A DNA stretch of 64,000 nt from UBA9980 sp964436235 (lineage in GTDB: Bacteria; Muiribacteriota; UBA9980), in contig CAYTCW010000004.1 of NCBI GenBank assembly GCA_964436235.1, positions 1 to 64,000 on the forward strand, written 5' to 3'. The translations under genes were made by a program, and so were the position numbers. A model generated the notes under the pieces. It saw nothing but the letters and a program-made list of their open reading frames with translations, was not told the origin of the DNA and did not search any database. This document shows, in pieces, positions 35,622 through 43,538 of this stretch. Every line of letters begins with the position of its first letter. Position 1 is the first letter of the stretch.

Positions 35622-37001
35622 TTATTTTAAACCGAGAAGTTTATATACCTGTACTGGCTGCTCGCGGCCTTTTACGGTGACCGCCTGCATTTTTTCAACT
35701 TTGATTTTATCGCTGATTTCGTTATAAACCGATTCGGTTATAAGCACAGTGCCGCCCGGCGCTATCGATTCGAGCCTGAAAGCCACGTTAACGTTATCGC
35801 CGATAGCCGTATATTCCATGCGTGAAGCCGAGCCTATATTGCCGACGACGACTTCGCCGGTGTTTATGCCGATTCCGATATTAAAGCTCCAGTTATCGCC
35901 GCGGACTTCGCGCCATTTTTCCTCGAAGATTTTGATGGCATCCTGCATTTCGAGCGCCGTTCTCACCGAATTGAAAACGTCGTTTTCGGTGGCTAACGGA
36001 GCGCCGAATAAAACCATTATGGCGTCGCCAATGAACTTATCGACGGTGCCGTGGTTCATATTTACGATCTCGGTCATTACCGAAAAATAATCGTTTAGCA
36101 TGGCTACCATTTCCTGCGGGGTAAGCACTTCTGAAAGTTTGGTGAAGCCTCTTATGTCGGAAGCCATGATAGTGAGCTTGCGGTTGATTCCGCCTAATTC
36201 GAGCGATTCGGGCGAGTTTAAAATTTCATCCATTATTTGCGAAGAAACGTATTTACCGAATATTTCCTTTACCTTTTCCGTCTCTAAAGCTCTTTTTTCG
36301 CTTTCTTCGAGCTGGTTTTCATAAAGCAGCGAGTTATTGAGCGCGACTTCGAGAATGGATGTGACCATGTTAAAAAGATTCTTATCGTCGTTGGTATAAT
36401 TGACCGATTCCATATCACAAATATTTAATATACCCATAATTTCGCCGGTTTTAGAATAATGGATCGGAGCGGCCATAAAGGTTTTTATCTGTCCGCGTCC
36501 GATGAGCGCGCTGAAAGTCTGTTCTTTTTCGATGCTGTTGATATCAATTAGCATATTCGAGCGTATCGCCAGTCCTATTAAACTTTGCTCATGGCTGGTT
36601 ATGGCTATTTTGCCCTCTTCGTCGGAGTTCATTCCCTTCGATGAGAGCACGCGGAATATCTTCGATTTCGATTCGGCTAATAAAATACAGGATTTAGTAG
36701 CGCCAAGTTCCTTTTCGAGCAGGTCAAAAAGAGTCGAACAGATATCCTGAGGCTCGAGAGATGAAACTATTTTTTTAATTTTTAAAAACAAAGTTGATTG
36801 CTTGACGGTTTTCTGGGTGGTTTTAGCCGTCATTTCGGTAGTTTTTTCACGCACTTCATTTTTGACCTTATAAATTTCAGAGGCGTATTTTTGATTCAAC
36901 TGAAAGAGTGAATCATGTTTTTTACTAAGCTCATACATCTTTTTGACTAAAAATAATATAAGTCCTATAAGCAGAAGTATTATTATGTCTGGTATACTCA
37001 T
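35622..37001 (-). CDS. Membrane-anchored GAF - class III nucleotide cyclase
   Basis: Protein of 459 aa from the ATG at 37001, which overlaps the stop of the upstream TPR gene as ATGA and so implies translational coupling. One N-terminal membrane helix (about 4-20), a coiled coil (about 25-70), GAF (about 75-225), a signalling helix, and a class III cyclase domain (about 270-440) follow in order. The metal Asps are at 282 (ASDIRGFT) and 326 (FIGDAIMVLFG). Lys322 (VDKFIGD) is the adenine-type specificity residue, with Thr at the second position (EYTAIGDNVN) as in class IIIb adenylate cyclases. The product is therefore probably cAMP, though cyclic pyrimidine products cannot be excluded by eye. 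A cNMP effector is a possible target, see the protein at 41545. Confidence 0.88.
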   Translation of the reverse strand: MSIPDIIILLLIGLILFLVKKMYELSKKHDSLFQLNQKYASEIYKVKNEVREKTTEMTAKTTQKTVKQSTLFLKIKKIVSSLEPQDICSTLFDLLEKELGATKSCILLAESKSKIFRVLSSKGMNSDEEGKIAITSHEQSLIGLAIRSNMLIDINSIEKEQTFSALIGRGQIKTFMAAPIHYSKTGEIMGILNICDMESVNYTNDDKNLFNMVTSILEVALNNSLLYENQLEESEKRALETEKVKEIFGKYVSSQIMDEILNSPESLELGGINRKLTIMASDIRGFTKLSEVLTPQEMVAMLNDYFSVMTEIVNMNHGTVDKFIGDAIMVLFGAPLATENDVFNSVRTALEMQDAIKIFEEKWREVRGDNWSFNIGIGINTGEVVVGNIGSASRMEYTAIGDNVNVAFRLESIAPGGTVLITESVYNEISDKIKVEKMQAVTVKGREQPVQVYKLLGLK

Positions 37002-39211
37002 ATCTTTAAAGCGCTCCCGCATCTCTGGCAGTTATTGTATTCGTTTAGATTAAGATGAAAGCATTTATGGCATACGCTGAAATTAGACCTTACCGCTAAA
37101 GCGTAATCGACCTGCGGCGTGCTTTTTTTATCGATTATCAACGATCTGAGCGACTGGTTAATAAAATTAGTGATTATCGAACCTGGATTTTCACGCGACA
37201 GCCTGTCGTATTCGGTGATCAGCATCTGCGGTTTATTGAGGTTGACTATGGAGTCTATGAATATGGAGTGTATTAAAATGTTATCGCATACGTAAGTGAA
37301 AAGCACTCCGCATTCGCTTATAACTTTTTTATAATCTTTTCTTCTGTAGTAAGTTTCGAGAAGTATAATGCGCGATTCAACGTCGCGCGGGCAGGTTTCC
37401 ATATATTTTTCGATGAAGCGGAGCGCTTCGTCGTCGAAGCGTTTGATTTTACTGAAATACTTTACTACATAGCGGCCGGCGGCTTCGTTGGCCGTATCGA
37501 CGCTCAATATATCGCTTGCTATCTGCACGCCCGCTTCGTCGATTACATTTTGCGAGATATTATGGTTCAATACGGCCTTGAGCATTTCTAAGTCGGCCAT
37601 TTTTTTAGAGATTAAAAAGTTGAAAACTTCGATGGCTTTAAAGGAGCGGTCTTTAGTTTTAATGTATATGCGCGCTAAATATTTATAGGCGTCGATATTT
37701 TCATAATCGTATTGAAGGACTTTTTTCAGCGCCATTAAAGAACCGGCGTATGAATTTATGTAATAGTAGGCTATGCCGAGATTTAAAAAAAGCGCGACGG
37801 TTTCGGTTGTCGAAAGTTTCATATCGACGAGTTTTTCGAGTTCGTTGATCGCCGGTTGATATTTTTTATCCCGGACTGAATCGATGCCTTTTTTCAGCGT
37901 TTTAGAAACGCTTATCAGGCTGTATTGTTCTTTATTGAAAAAGCTCATCGGATTGAAGTAATAAAACAAAATGCCGAGAACTATCAGAATAATTGAATAT
38001 GCGGCAAATTTAATATAATCTTCTTTCGAACGCCAGTATGCGGAAAATATCTTTTTATCGATTTCTTTTTTAAGGTCGTCGCCGGCCATGGTCTTGGCTT
38101 TTTCGTATTCGGCGATCGCGTCGTCGTATTTGCCGCGTTCAAAAAGTTCGTCCGCGCGCATCAGCGTTATGTCTATTTCGCCGCCGGCCTGATTCGCGGG
38201 CCCGCGCGCGCCGCCTTTTCTTATGGCGCCGTCATTTTTAAGTTTAGCCGGCACGTTCGAAAGAACGACCATCGAAGTATCGGTTTCACTTTGCCAGGGG
38301 TTATCTTTAGCGGAAGCGACTTCGTATGTGCCTGCCGCAGATGTTTCTGCCTGATCGGGCGCGGCCGGTGACGAAACGAAAGCGCCTTTGAGCGAAGGGT
38401 CTTTTTTCAAAAGCGCGTTGATGAGTTCGCCGGCTTTAGCGTCGGGTTTTTCGGTGATACGGTTGTAAATAAAGGCCGCTATATAGGCTTCTTTTAATTT
38501 GTTTTTTCCTGCCAGCGCGGCGGCGTGATCTAAAAGCAGGGCGGAATCGAGATGGGCCGGAAATATAAGCGCCGCATAGGATTTAATCGCTCTGAAATCG
38601 TTGTCTTTGGCGGCGGCTTCTACAAGTGAGTCGAAAGATCTGGCGCTGTCGCGGAAGGTGGCGTAAACAACCGATAATTTGCCGTATATTTTTGAAAGTG
38701 CCCGCTCGTCGAGCGCGAGAAGTCCCTGTTTTTTTAAAATTTCTAAACAGAGTTCATGGGTTTTGCGATAATTCGCTGAAAGCATATATATATTTAAAAG
38801 TTTGTTCAGCCAGCTGAAGTCGAAATTTTCTCTGAGAGCCATTATTTTAAGGTTGTATGAGGCGGCGTTCCTGTAATCGGATTTAGCGAGTTCGTTTTCG
38901 AGCTGGCCGGCTAAGGCTTCGGTAAGCATTTCATTTAATTCGGGCGATAAGCCTTTATTGATATACATTATGGTCTCGATGCGGTTGATGGCGCTTATAT
39001 AGTCTTTCTGCCTGTAAAAATTGCGCGCCTCGTCAATAAGAGTAGCCGGATCGCAAACCGAAACGGGATAAACCGAAGAGGCCGAAGGCTCTGAAGTTTG
39101 CTGGGCCGAGGCGGGCAATGAGGAAAAAAAAGAAATAAAAAGTGAAACAATTATAATGATAAAGGAGTAAATTGCGAGTGAACCGTTAAGTTGTCTTTTT
39201 CTATTAATCAT
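36998..39211 (-). CDS. Exported/membrane TPR protein with C-terminal zinc ribbon
   Basis: Protein of 737 aa. The signal peptide or first helix spans about 14-36. TPR-like helical repeats follow outside (about 45-270), then a low-complexity linker and another TPR (LFERGKYDDAIAEYEKAK). A membrane helix at about 395-412 precedes a second TPR array inside (about 430-690). The last 25 residues carry a zinc ribbon (CHKCFHL and CQRCGSA). The topology puts the zinc ribbon and the second TPR array in the cytoplasm, next to the co-translated cyclase. A scaffold that passes an envelope signal to the cyclase is a reasonable inference. The start has no Shine-Dalgarno, but a strong promoter (39357-39385) and a structured leader precede it. 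Confidence 0.8.
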   Translation of the reverse strand: MINRKRQLNGSLAIYSFIIIIVSLFISFFSSLPASAQQTSEPSASSVYPVSVCDPATLIDEARNFYRQKDYISAINRIETIMYINKGLSPELNEMLTEALAGQLENELAKSDYRNAASYNLKIMALRENFDFSWLNKLLNIYMLSANYRKTHELCLEILKKQGLLALDERALSKIYGKLSVVYATFRDSARSFDSLVEAAAKDNDFRAIKSYAALIFPAHLDSALLLDHAAALAGKNKLKEAYIAAFIYNRITEKPDAKAGELINALLKKDPSLKGAFVSSPAAPDQAETSAAGTYEVASAKDNPWQSETDTSMVVLSNVPAKLKNDGAIRKGGARGPANQAGGEIDITLMRADELFERGKYDDAIAEYEKAKTMAGDDLKKEIDKKIFSAYWRSKEDYIKFAAYSIILIVLGILFYYFNPMSFFNKEQYSLISVSKTLKKGIDSVRDKKYQPAINELEKLVDMKLSTTETVALFLNLGIAYYYINSYAGSLMALKKVLQYDYENIDAYKYLARIYIKTKDRSFKAIEVFNFLISKKMADLEMLKAVLNHNISQNVIDEAGVQIASDILSVDTANEAAGRYVVKYFSKIKRFDDEALRFIEKYMETCPRDVESRIILLETYYRRKDYKKVISECGVLFTYVCDNILIHSIFIDSIVNLNKPQMLITEYDRLSRENPGSIITNFINQSLRSLIIDKKSTPQVDYALAVRSNFSVCHKCFHLNLNEYNNCQRCGSALKI

Positions 39212-39298
39212 AGTTTATCGATACCAAAACTCAAAAAAATAAGTCCGAAAATTAAACAGGCGTATGAATAAAAAATAAACATACTGTTTAATAATGAC

Positions 39299-39344
39299 AC
39301 CGGCGGGCTTTCGAAAAAATTAGACCCTTCCATTTCGAGCCGGT
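39299..39344 (-). repeat. Interrupted inverted repeat in the leader of the TPR gene
   Basis: Read on the minus strand, ACCGGC pairs with GCCGGT and TCGAAA with TTTCGA, with a 6-nt bulge on the 3' side and a loop of about 16 nt. It begins about 5 nt after the predicted transcription start, so it would form a 5'-terminal RNA hairpin. Confidence 0.45.
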
Positions 39345-39356
39345 CATATTTTTACC

Positions 39357-39385
39357 ATTTTAACATATATGCATTAAAAAGTCAA
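39357..39385 (-). promoter_or_regulatory. Sigma70-type promoter of the TPR-cyclase operon
   Basis: On the minus strand TTGACT (39385-39380), 17-nt spacer, TAAAAT (39362-39357). The predicted leader is about 140 nt. Confidence 0.75.
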
Positions 39386-39629
39386 AAAAAATCTTAATTA
39401 ATCTTATTTAAAAAAATCTCTTTTAATAACAATAAAAACAATCGGTTTGGATTTGATATCTGACTAAATTGATTTAAATTGTTTTGTATTATTTTGAGAT
39501 GTTTTTATCAAAATGAGTCTCAAAAAGATATTGAGGTTATTTTTTCAAATCGAAAATCTTGATAAATTCTTTTAAAACGAACCGGGCATGAAAATTGCTC
39601 CTATAAACTCAAAATAATTTGGGGGCGAT

Positions 39630-39836
39630 ATGATTTTGAAAGATAACGGCAGGCATTTCGATATTCGATATAATGTAAGAGCGGTTGAAGAGGTTTCGAC
39701 GGTTTCTGATTACAACGGCAATATAATATTAAAGGGCTCATTATCCGTCGATAAAAAAAGCGGCGAAAGAAATTTTGTGAAAACTTTATACGAGCTCAAG
39801 CCGGCTTATTGCGTTTCACGCGCCGATCGCGCTTAA
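39630..39836 (+). CDS. Small hypothetical protein
   Basis: A 68-aa soluble protein, not recognised. A GGGGGCG ribosome site lies 3-4 nt before the ATG. Codon choice and composition (GC at third positions, Asp/Lys/Val-rich) match genome neighbours rather than the AT-rich surroundings, which argues for a real gene. It contains a predicted beta hairpin around SDYNGNIILKGSL. There is no terminator or partner gene. It could be a short-lived spurious ORF, so confidence is moderate. Confidence 0.5.
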   Translation: MILKDNGRHFDIRYNVRAVEEVSTVSDYNGNIILKGSLSVDKKSGERNFVKTLYELKPAYCVSRADRA

Positions 39837-39879
39837 TTTTTATCGGGCGGCAAAAAAACGAACCGTTTAAATGAATCGG

Positions 39880-40005
39880 TCAATCATTGTGGATGCAATC
39901 TTTTGAGTACCACGATAATAGCTTTCCGCAGCCGCATTTATATATACTTTTTTCTTCGAGCAGCCATTGCCCGATTCCAATTTTTCTTATTAAATTTTTC
40001 GTTAG
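39880..40005 (-). pseudogene. Remnant of a DUF3795-like zinc-binding protein
   Basis: A 41-codon open stretch directly downstream of the broken minus-strand gene, without any start codon. It encodes KIGIGQWLLEEKSIYKCGCG followed by LLSWYSKDC and a stop. The pattern W-LEE-K--YKC-CG--LSWY---C matches, from memory, the C-terminal end of DUF3795-type proteins. With no ATG, GTG or TTG and no N-terminal domain, it is read as the degraded 3' end of a gene. Confidence 0.45.
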
Positions 40006-40032
40006 TTAAATTAACGATTTATCTTTGAGTGG

Positions 40033-41172
40033 TTATTTTTTTACCAATAAATCATCATTATCGACGTACATCATGAAATATGGTTTGCCTTCGTCATTTA
40101 CTTCCTGCTTGAAAGTTCTTAAATATATAACGAATGGGCCATTGACAATAAAATCTTGCGGTTCGATAGGATCGCCGATGCCTTTTTTAGCATCTATTTC
40201 AGCCATAGATTCCAATTTGACGCCTTTTTCATTTAAAGAAAAATTGATTGTTTGAATTGCTTTGATTATAGAGTAAGGACAGAAGTCTGACGATAACCTC
40301 TTGTTCAAAAAATCTTTATTCAATAACTCATCAAAGGAATGTGATGTTTTAAAATCGATTTTAGGTATCTGAAGCGTATCGCCGGTTTCGAAGTCTCTGG
40401 CATAAATATTTTTACACAAAGAATTAATTTGTTGAAATGTTTTATCAAGTGTTTCAAGCGGCGGCAGCGTTGAAATTGTTATTATGTCACTGTAGCCGGA
40501 ATGTAATTTAATAATAAAGCCCTGTTTTTTATCGAAATAACACGCGGATGCTTGTTTGTTTTTATTTTTTCTTTGTTTAATTTCTTTTGAATCATTAGAT
40601 GATAATTTAATTAAACCAAATGAATCTAAATTTGATGATTTATTATTTGATGAAGTAAATTTTAAAGGTTCCGCTATATTATCAAATGCTAATTTAAATT
40701 CAAACGTTTTAGCCAGGTAGGCGTATGCTAAAATTCCTTCAGGCGGAAGATCAGATTTTAATTGAAGAGCGTTTTTACCAAATTTTGCAATTAGTTCATC
40801 ATTAATCTTATCGACGATTCCATCTCTAATAAATCCTGCTTGTGCGACATATTCGTTATTGTTTAAATATATTTGTTCGCTAATATTGTTATTTAATAAT
40901 TTCACATAAGCCGGCGGGTCCTGTAATTCGATAGTTTCGTGTACGATATCGCTGCAAATTTTATTCCATGCCATCTGGAACGTTACACAGTAGATTAAAT
41001 TATTATTTTTTACTATTTCGGTTTCTAAAACGGATGTTATTTTTGTTTTTGATGTTTGACTATATTTTATTTCCTGGTTAACATGCTTATAAGGCTTATA
41101 ATAATAAAACTTTAAATACAGAAAGAGTAATAAAAACCCTATTAAGATTATGTATTTTTTTGCTTTAGCTTT
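40033..41172 (-). CDS. C-terminal part of a membrane protein with serpin-like domain, 5' end in gap
   Basis: About 379 residues follow the gap. They begin with a Lys-rich stub and one membrane helix (YIILIGFLLLFLYLKFYYY), then about 340 residues. Several segments fall in the order and spacing of serpin landmarks. One is a middle segment ILAYAYLAKTFEFKLAF (compare VNALYFKGTW). Another is NFSLNEKGVKLESMAEI, like the hinge (VNEEGTEAAA). A third is FIVNGPFVIYLR followed by PYFMMYVDN (compare FxADHPFLFxI and ILFMGRVxxP). The family claim is tentative. The gene is clearly more AT-rich and Asn/Lys-rich than its neighbours, a sign of transfer. It is very probably the same gene as the RING-finger fragment at 41273-41509. 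Frame across the N run is meaningless. Confidence 0.6.
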   Translation of the reverse strand, partial: KAKAKKYIILIGFLLLFLYLKFYYYKPYKHVNQEIKYSQTSKTKITSVLETEIVKNNNLIYCVTFQMAWNKICSDIVHETIELQDPPAYVKLLNNNISEQIYLNNNEYVAQAGFIRDGIVDKINDELIAKFGKNALQLKSDLPPEGILAYAYLAKTFEFKLAFDNIAEPLKFTSSNNKSSNLDSFGLIKLSSNDSKEIKQRKNKNKQASACYFDKKQGFIIKLHSGYSDIITISTLPPLETLDKTFQQINSLCKNIYARDFETGDTLQIPKIDFKTSHSFDELLNKDFLNKRLSSDFCPYSIIKAIQTINFSLNEKGVKLESMAEIDAKKGIGDPIEPQDFIVNGPFVIYLRTFKQEVNDEGKPYFMMYVDNDDLLVKK

Positions 41173-41272
41173 NNNNNNNNNNNNNNNNNNNNNNNNNNNN
41201 NNNNNNNNNNNNNNNNNNNNNNNNNNNNNNNNNNNNNNNNNNNNNNNNNNNNNNNNNNNNNNNNNNNNNNNN
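41173..41272. other. Assembly gap (100 N)
   Basis: A conventional 100-N scaffold gap falling inside, or between, the RING-finger and membrane/serpin-like coding parts. ORFs drawn through it are artefacts. Confidence 0.99.
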
Positions 41273-41509
41273 GCCGCGCTTTTCTTCGCCTTCATATTCG
41301 GCGAAAACCAGCGTTCCGTCTTCGTCGGAGCGCATGAAAACATAATCGCATTCTAAATTGCCGCAGGAAACGCCTTCGTGCACGCATCTTTTATGGTGCA
41401 TTGTAAAACATTTCGGACATTGAACGCTTACTTCGCTTTCAGTGATGCTTAATTTGCATTTCGGACAGTTTTCCGATATAAAATTAAAATCCGGCGGTGG
41501 AAATGTCAT
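41273..41509 (-). CDS. N-terminal prokaryotic RING-type zinc finger, 3' end in gap
   Basis: The first 79 residues of a protein cut by the N run. Eight zinc-ligand candidates in RING-like order: Cys15, Cys18, Cys31, Cys34, His39 (or 38), Cys42, Cys49 and Cys54 (CPKC, CPKCFTMHHKRC, CGNLEC). This matches the prokaryotic RING finger family. A charged linker with many Glu follows. A membrane helix and serpin-like part after the gap probably belong to the same protein. It starts 35 nt downstream of the stop of the Pycsar-effector-like gene, so they likely share a transcript. Bacterial RING fingers are occasionally linked to ubiquitin-like pathways, but no E1, E2 or ubiquitin-like gene is visible here. 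Confidence 0.7.
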
Positions 41510-41544
41510 ATTGTAGGCTCCTTAATAATTATTTTATTGTATAA

Positions 41545-42123
41545 TTAAGCGTTAGTTTTAAATGCTTCGAAAATCAGAAGCGCCCAGAGCGCCATATTAA
41601 ATAAAAACATAGCGAGCGCAAACTTGAGCATTTTATATTTGGAGATGAGGATCGTCGATAATTCATAGTTTTGAACGCAGATTTCCTGCAGTATCATGGG
41701 ACCGTCAAGCTCGTTTACCCTTGTCATATAACGCTCGGCCGTGCCGCACGAAAAAATATGCTCGAAAAAAGTCAGACGGGCCGGATGCAGCTTGGTTTTA
41801 TTGTCGGAAGGCCGCGGATATAAAACTAATAATGCGCCCACTATCGATATTATAGAAATAAGCGCGAAAGCCGCTGCCATTAAAATAAATAAACTATTAT
41901 GCGAATCGGCCGCCATTATTTTTTTTAACTTATCATGAAAAAAGGGAGCGTTAATAAGGGTAGCCACCAGAGCGATGTTTGCGCCTATTATTGCCCCGGC
42001 CTTCGCGTCGGCTAAAGGAATAAGACTCTGCGAAGAAGAATAAACCTGATACTGATAGCCTATTTGATACTTGATTTCTTTTTCTTTTTCTCTGTCTTTG
42101 TCTTTTAAAGATTCGATTCCCAT
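41545..42123 (-). CDS. Pycsar-effector-like (DUF5706-type) membrane protein
   Basis: Protein of 192 aa. A charged N-terminal helix leads into PLADAKAGAIIGANIALVATL, which fits the DTKAG segment that opens the membrane part of DUF5706/Pycsar TM effectors. A second membrane helix (about 79-104) ends in YPRP. The soluble segment with FFEHIFSC, ERYMTRVNELD and LQEICVQNYELSTILISKYK is the usual pattern, and a final membrane helix (about 166-190) ends the chain. In Pycsar defence a cyclic pyrimidine made by a class III cyclase triggers such effectors. Here the only cyclase in the window (35622-37001) is 4.5 kb away and separately transcribed. It could instead be a general cNMP-responsive membrane protein. 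A GGAG ribosome site is present. Confidence 0.65.
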   Translation of the reverse strand: MGIESLKDKDREKEKEIKYQIGYQYQVYSSSQSLIPLADAKAGAIIGANIALVATLINAPFFHDKLKKIMAADSHNSLFILMAAAFALISIISIVGALLVLYPRPSDNKTKLHPARLTFFEHIFSCGTAERYMTRVNELDGPMILQEICVQNYELSTILISKYKMLKFALAMFLFNMALWALLIFEAFKTNA

Positions 42124-42200
42124 AATATAGCTCCGTGTTTGTCAAGATTTATCGTGATATTAAAGCAATTTGATATTGAATCATATTATTATATTACTGT

Positions 42201-42230
42201 TTTATTGCTCTTTTGCTTTATTGCTCTTTT
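42201..42230. repeat. Two tandem 14-bp repeats upstream of the Pycsar-effector-like gene
   Basis: TTTATTGCTCTTTT occurs twice with a period of 16 bp (42201-42214 and 42217-42230), 78-107 bp before the minus-strand start codon at 42123. The 16-bp period is not a helical turn multiple, but paired operator half-sites are possible. Confidence 0.6.
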
Positions 42231-42277
42231 GACGTTTTATTTATTTACTAATTGCAAGTATTTCTTAATGGCGGCCG

Positions 42278-43528
42278 TTAATAATCGTAGTTAAAAAGCC
42301 TTTTTTTGACCGATTCTTCGTCGAGTTTCAGGTCGGCCGGAATCTTTATCGTTATTGCCGCTCCGCCCTCCGGTTTGTTTTTAACTTCGATTTCGGATTT
42401 ATGCAGCTTTACCACACCGCTCACTACGGCTAAACCTAAGCCGGTGCTCAACGACTGCTGCTTGGTTGAATAAAACGGATCGAACGCCTTCGATATTTCG
42501 TCTTCTTTAAAGCCCGGGCCGCTGTCGCTTACGGTTATTATTATCGTACGGCCGCTCAAAGCCGTCGTAAGCACTATTTCGCCGTTGTGCTCGACGGCCT
42601 CGGCGGCGTTGGTCATTAAATGCATAAAAGCCTGCTGAAGCGCCTGAGGATCGCAGTCGATTTCGCCTATCGATTCGTCGTATTTTTCGACTATACTAAT
42701 CGAGTGCATCATTTTTAGTTTAACTGAAAAAAGCGTCGCGACCTTTTTTAAGATTTCGTTGACGCTCGCCCGCTCGATAATGTTTATTTTTTCGGCCGAA
42801 TAAGTTTCAAGCGCTTCGACTATTTTGGTGCAGCGCTTCACTGCGTTGCGAGTCGAATTGATAACCTGCGTTAAAAATTCTTCGTCAACGCTGTTTTTTT
42901 TCATTCTTAAATTCAGCCGTTCGAGGTTGCCACCGATTATAGTGAGCGGATTATAAATTTCGTGAGTTAATCCCTGCGCCATTGCGCCTATTGAAATAAA
43001 TTTTTCGTTATTGATCAGAGTGTCCTGCGCCGATTTTAATTTATTGAAAGCCGCCTCTATCTTGGCGTTTTTATCGAGAAGCTCGTCGTATAGAGCCTGA
43101 GTTCTGATAAGCGATTTAGTTCGGGTAATAAGAGTATCACGGTCGATGGGAATGTTGATGAAATCGTCGGCGCCCGCTTCCATGGCCTGCATTTTATCGT
43201 GAAGCTCGCTCAACCGCGATGAAATCAAAATAGGCGTGAATTTATATTTTAGATTGTTTCTTAAACGCCTGCAAAATTCGTGGCCGGCTATACCTTCCGG
43301 CATAAGCTCGGCTATTATTAAAGAAATTTTTTCGCCGCCCTCTTCTAAAAACGCGAGGGCTTCACAGCTTTTGCGAAACTGAATGACTTTGTAGCCGCAA
43401 GCCTCCAAGTGATACGATATCAATTCGAGGTTCGCAGGCGTGGAGTCGATAACTACGATATTTATTTTGCGGTTATCGACCCGGTTGGTTATATTGATTT
43501 TGTCAGCGGCGTTATTATTAATTTTCAT
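42278..43528 (-). CDS. Cytoplasmic histidine kinase with degenerate N-terminal receiver
   Basis: Protein of 416 aa. The N-terminal receiver fold (22-140) lacks three hallmark residues. The second acidic-pocket residue is Ser29 (VIDSTPAN), the phosphoacceptor position holds Glu74 (IIAELMPEG), and the conserved Lys is Ile126 (DDFINIPID). A coiled coil leads to HisKA (QGLTHEIYNPL, His189) and an intact ATPase domain (DSGPGF, STGLGLAVVSG). The kinase part should be active, while the receiver probably cannot be phosphorylated normally and may act as a locked or ligand-binding module. No Shine-Dalgarno is seen, and the promoter predicts a nearly leaderless mRNA. It is divergent from rfbB. Confidence 0.9.
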   Translation of the reverse strand: MKINNNAADKINITNRVDNRKINIVVIDSTPANLELISYHLEACGYKVIQFRKSCEALAFLEEGGEKISLIIAELMPEGIAGHEFCRRLRNNLKYKFTPILISSRLSELHDKMQAMEAGADDFINIPIDRDTLITRTKSLIRTQALYDELLDKNAKIEAAFNKLKSAQDTLINNEKFISIGAMAQGLTHEIYNPLTIIGGNLERLNLRMKKNSVDEEFLTQVINSTRNAVKRCTKIVEALETYSAEKINIIERASVNEILKKVATLFSVKLKMMHSISIVEKYDESIGEIDCDPQALQQAFMHLMTNAAEAVEHNGEIVLTTALSGRTIIITVSDSGPGFKEDEISKAFDPFYSTKQQSLSTGLGLAVVSGVVKLHKSEIEVKNKPEGGAAITIKIPADLKLDEESVKKRLFNYDY

Positions 43529-43538
43529 AGCTATAGCT

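Larger units (their letters stand above)
39212..39629. other. AT-rich intergenic region of 418 nt
   Basis: Holds the minus-strand promoter and structured leader of the TPR gene in its left part. The right part (about 39390-39615) is very AT-rich with several poly-A and poly-T tracts. I see no ORF or RNA gene in that part, nor a convincing promoter for the small plus-strand ORF at 39630. Confidence 0.7.

Noticed and set aside
41165..41343. ORFs running through the second N run, including a Met start at 41343
   Set aside because: They are produced by translating N. The 41343 start lies in the wrong frame relative to the RING-finger coding sequence.
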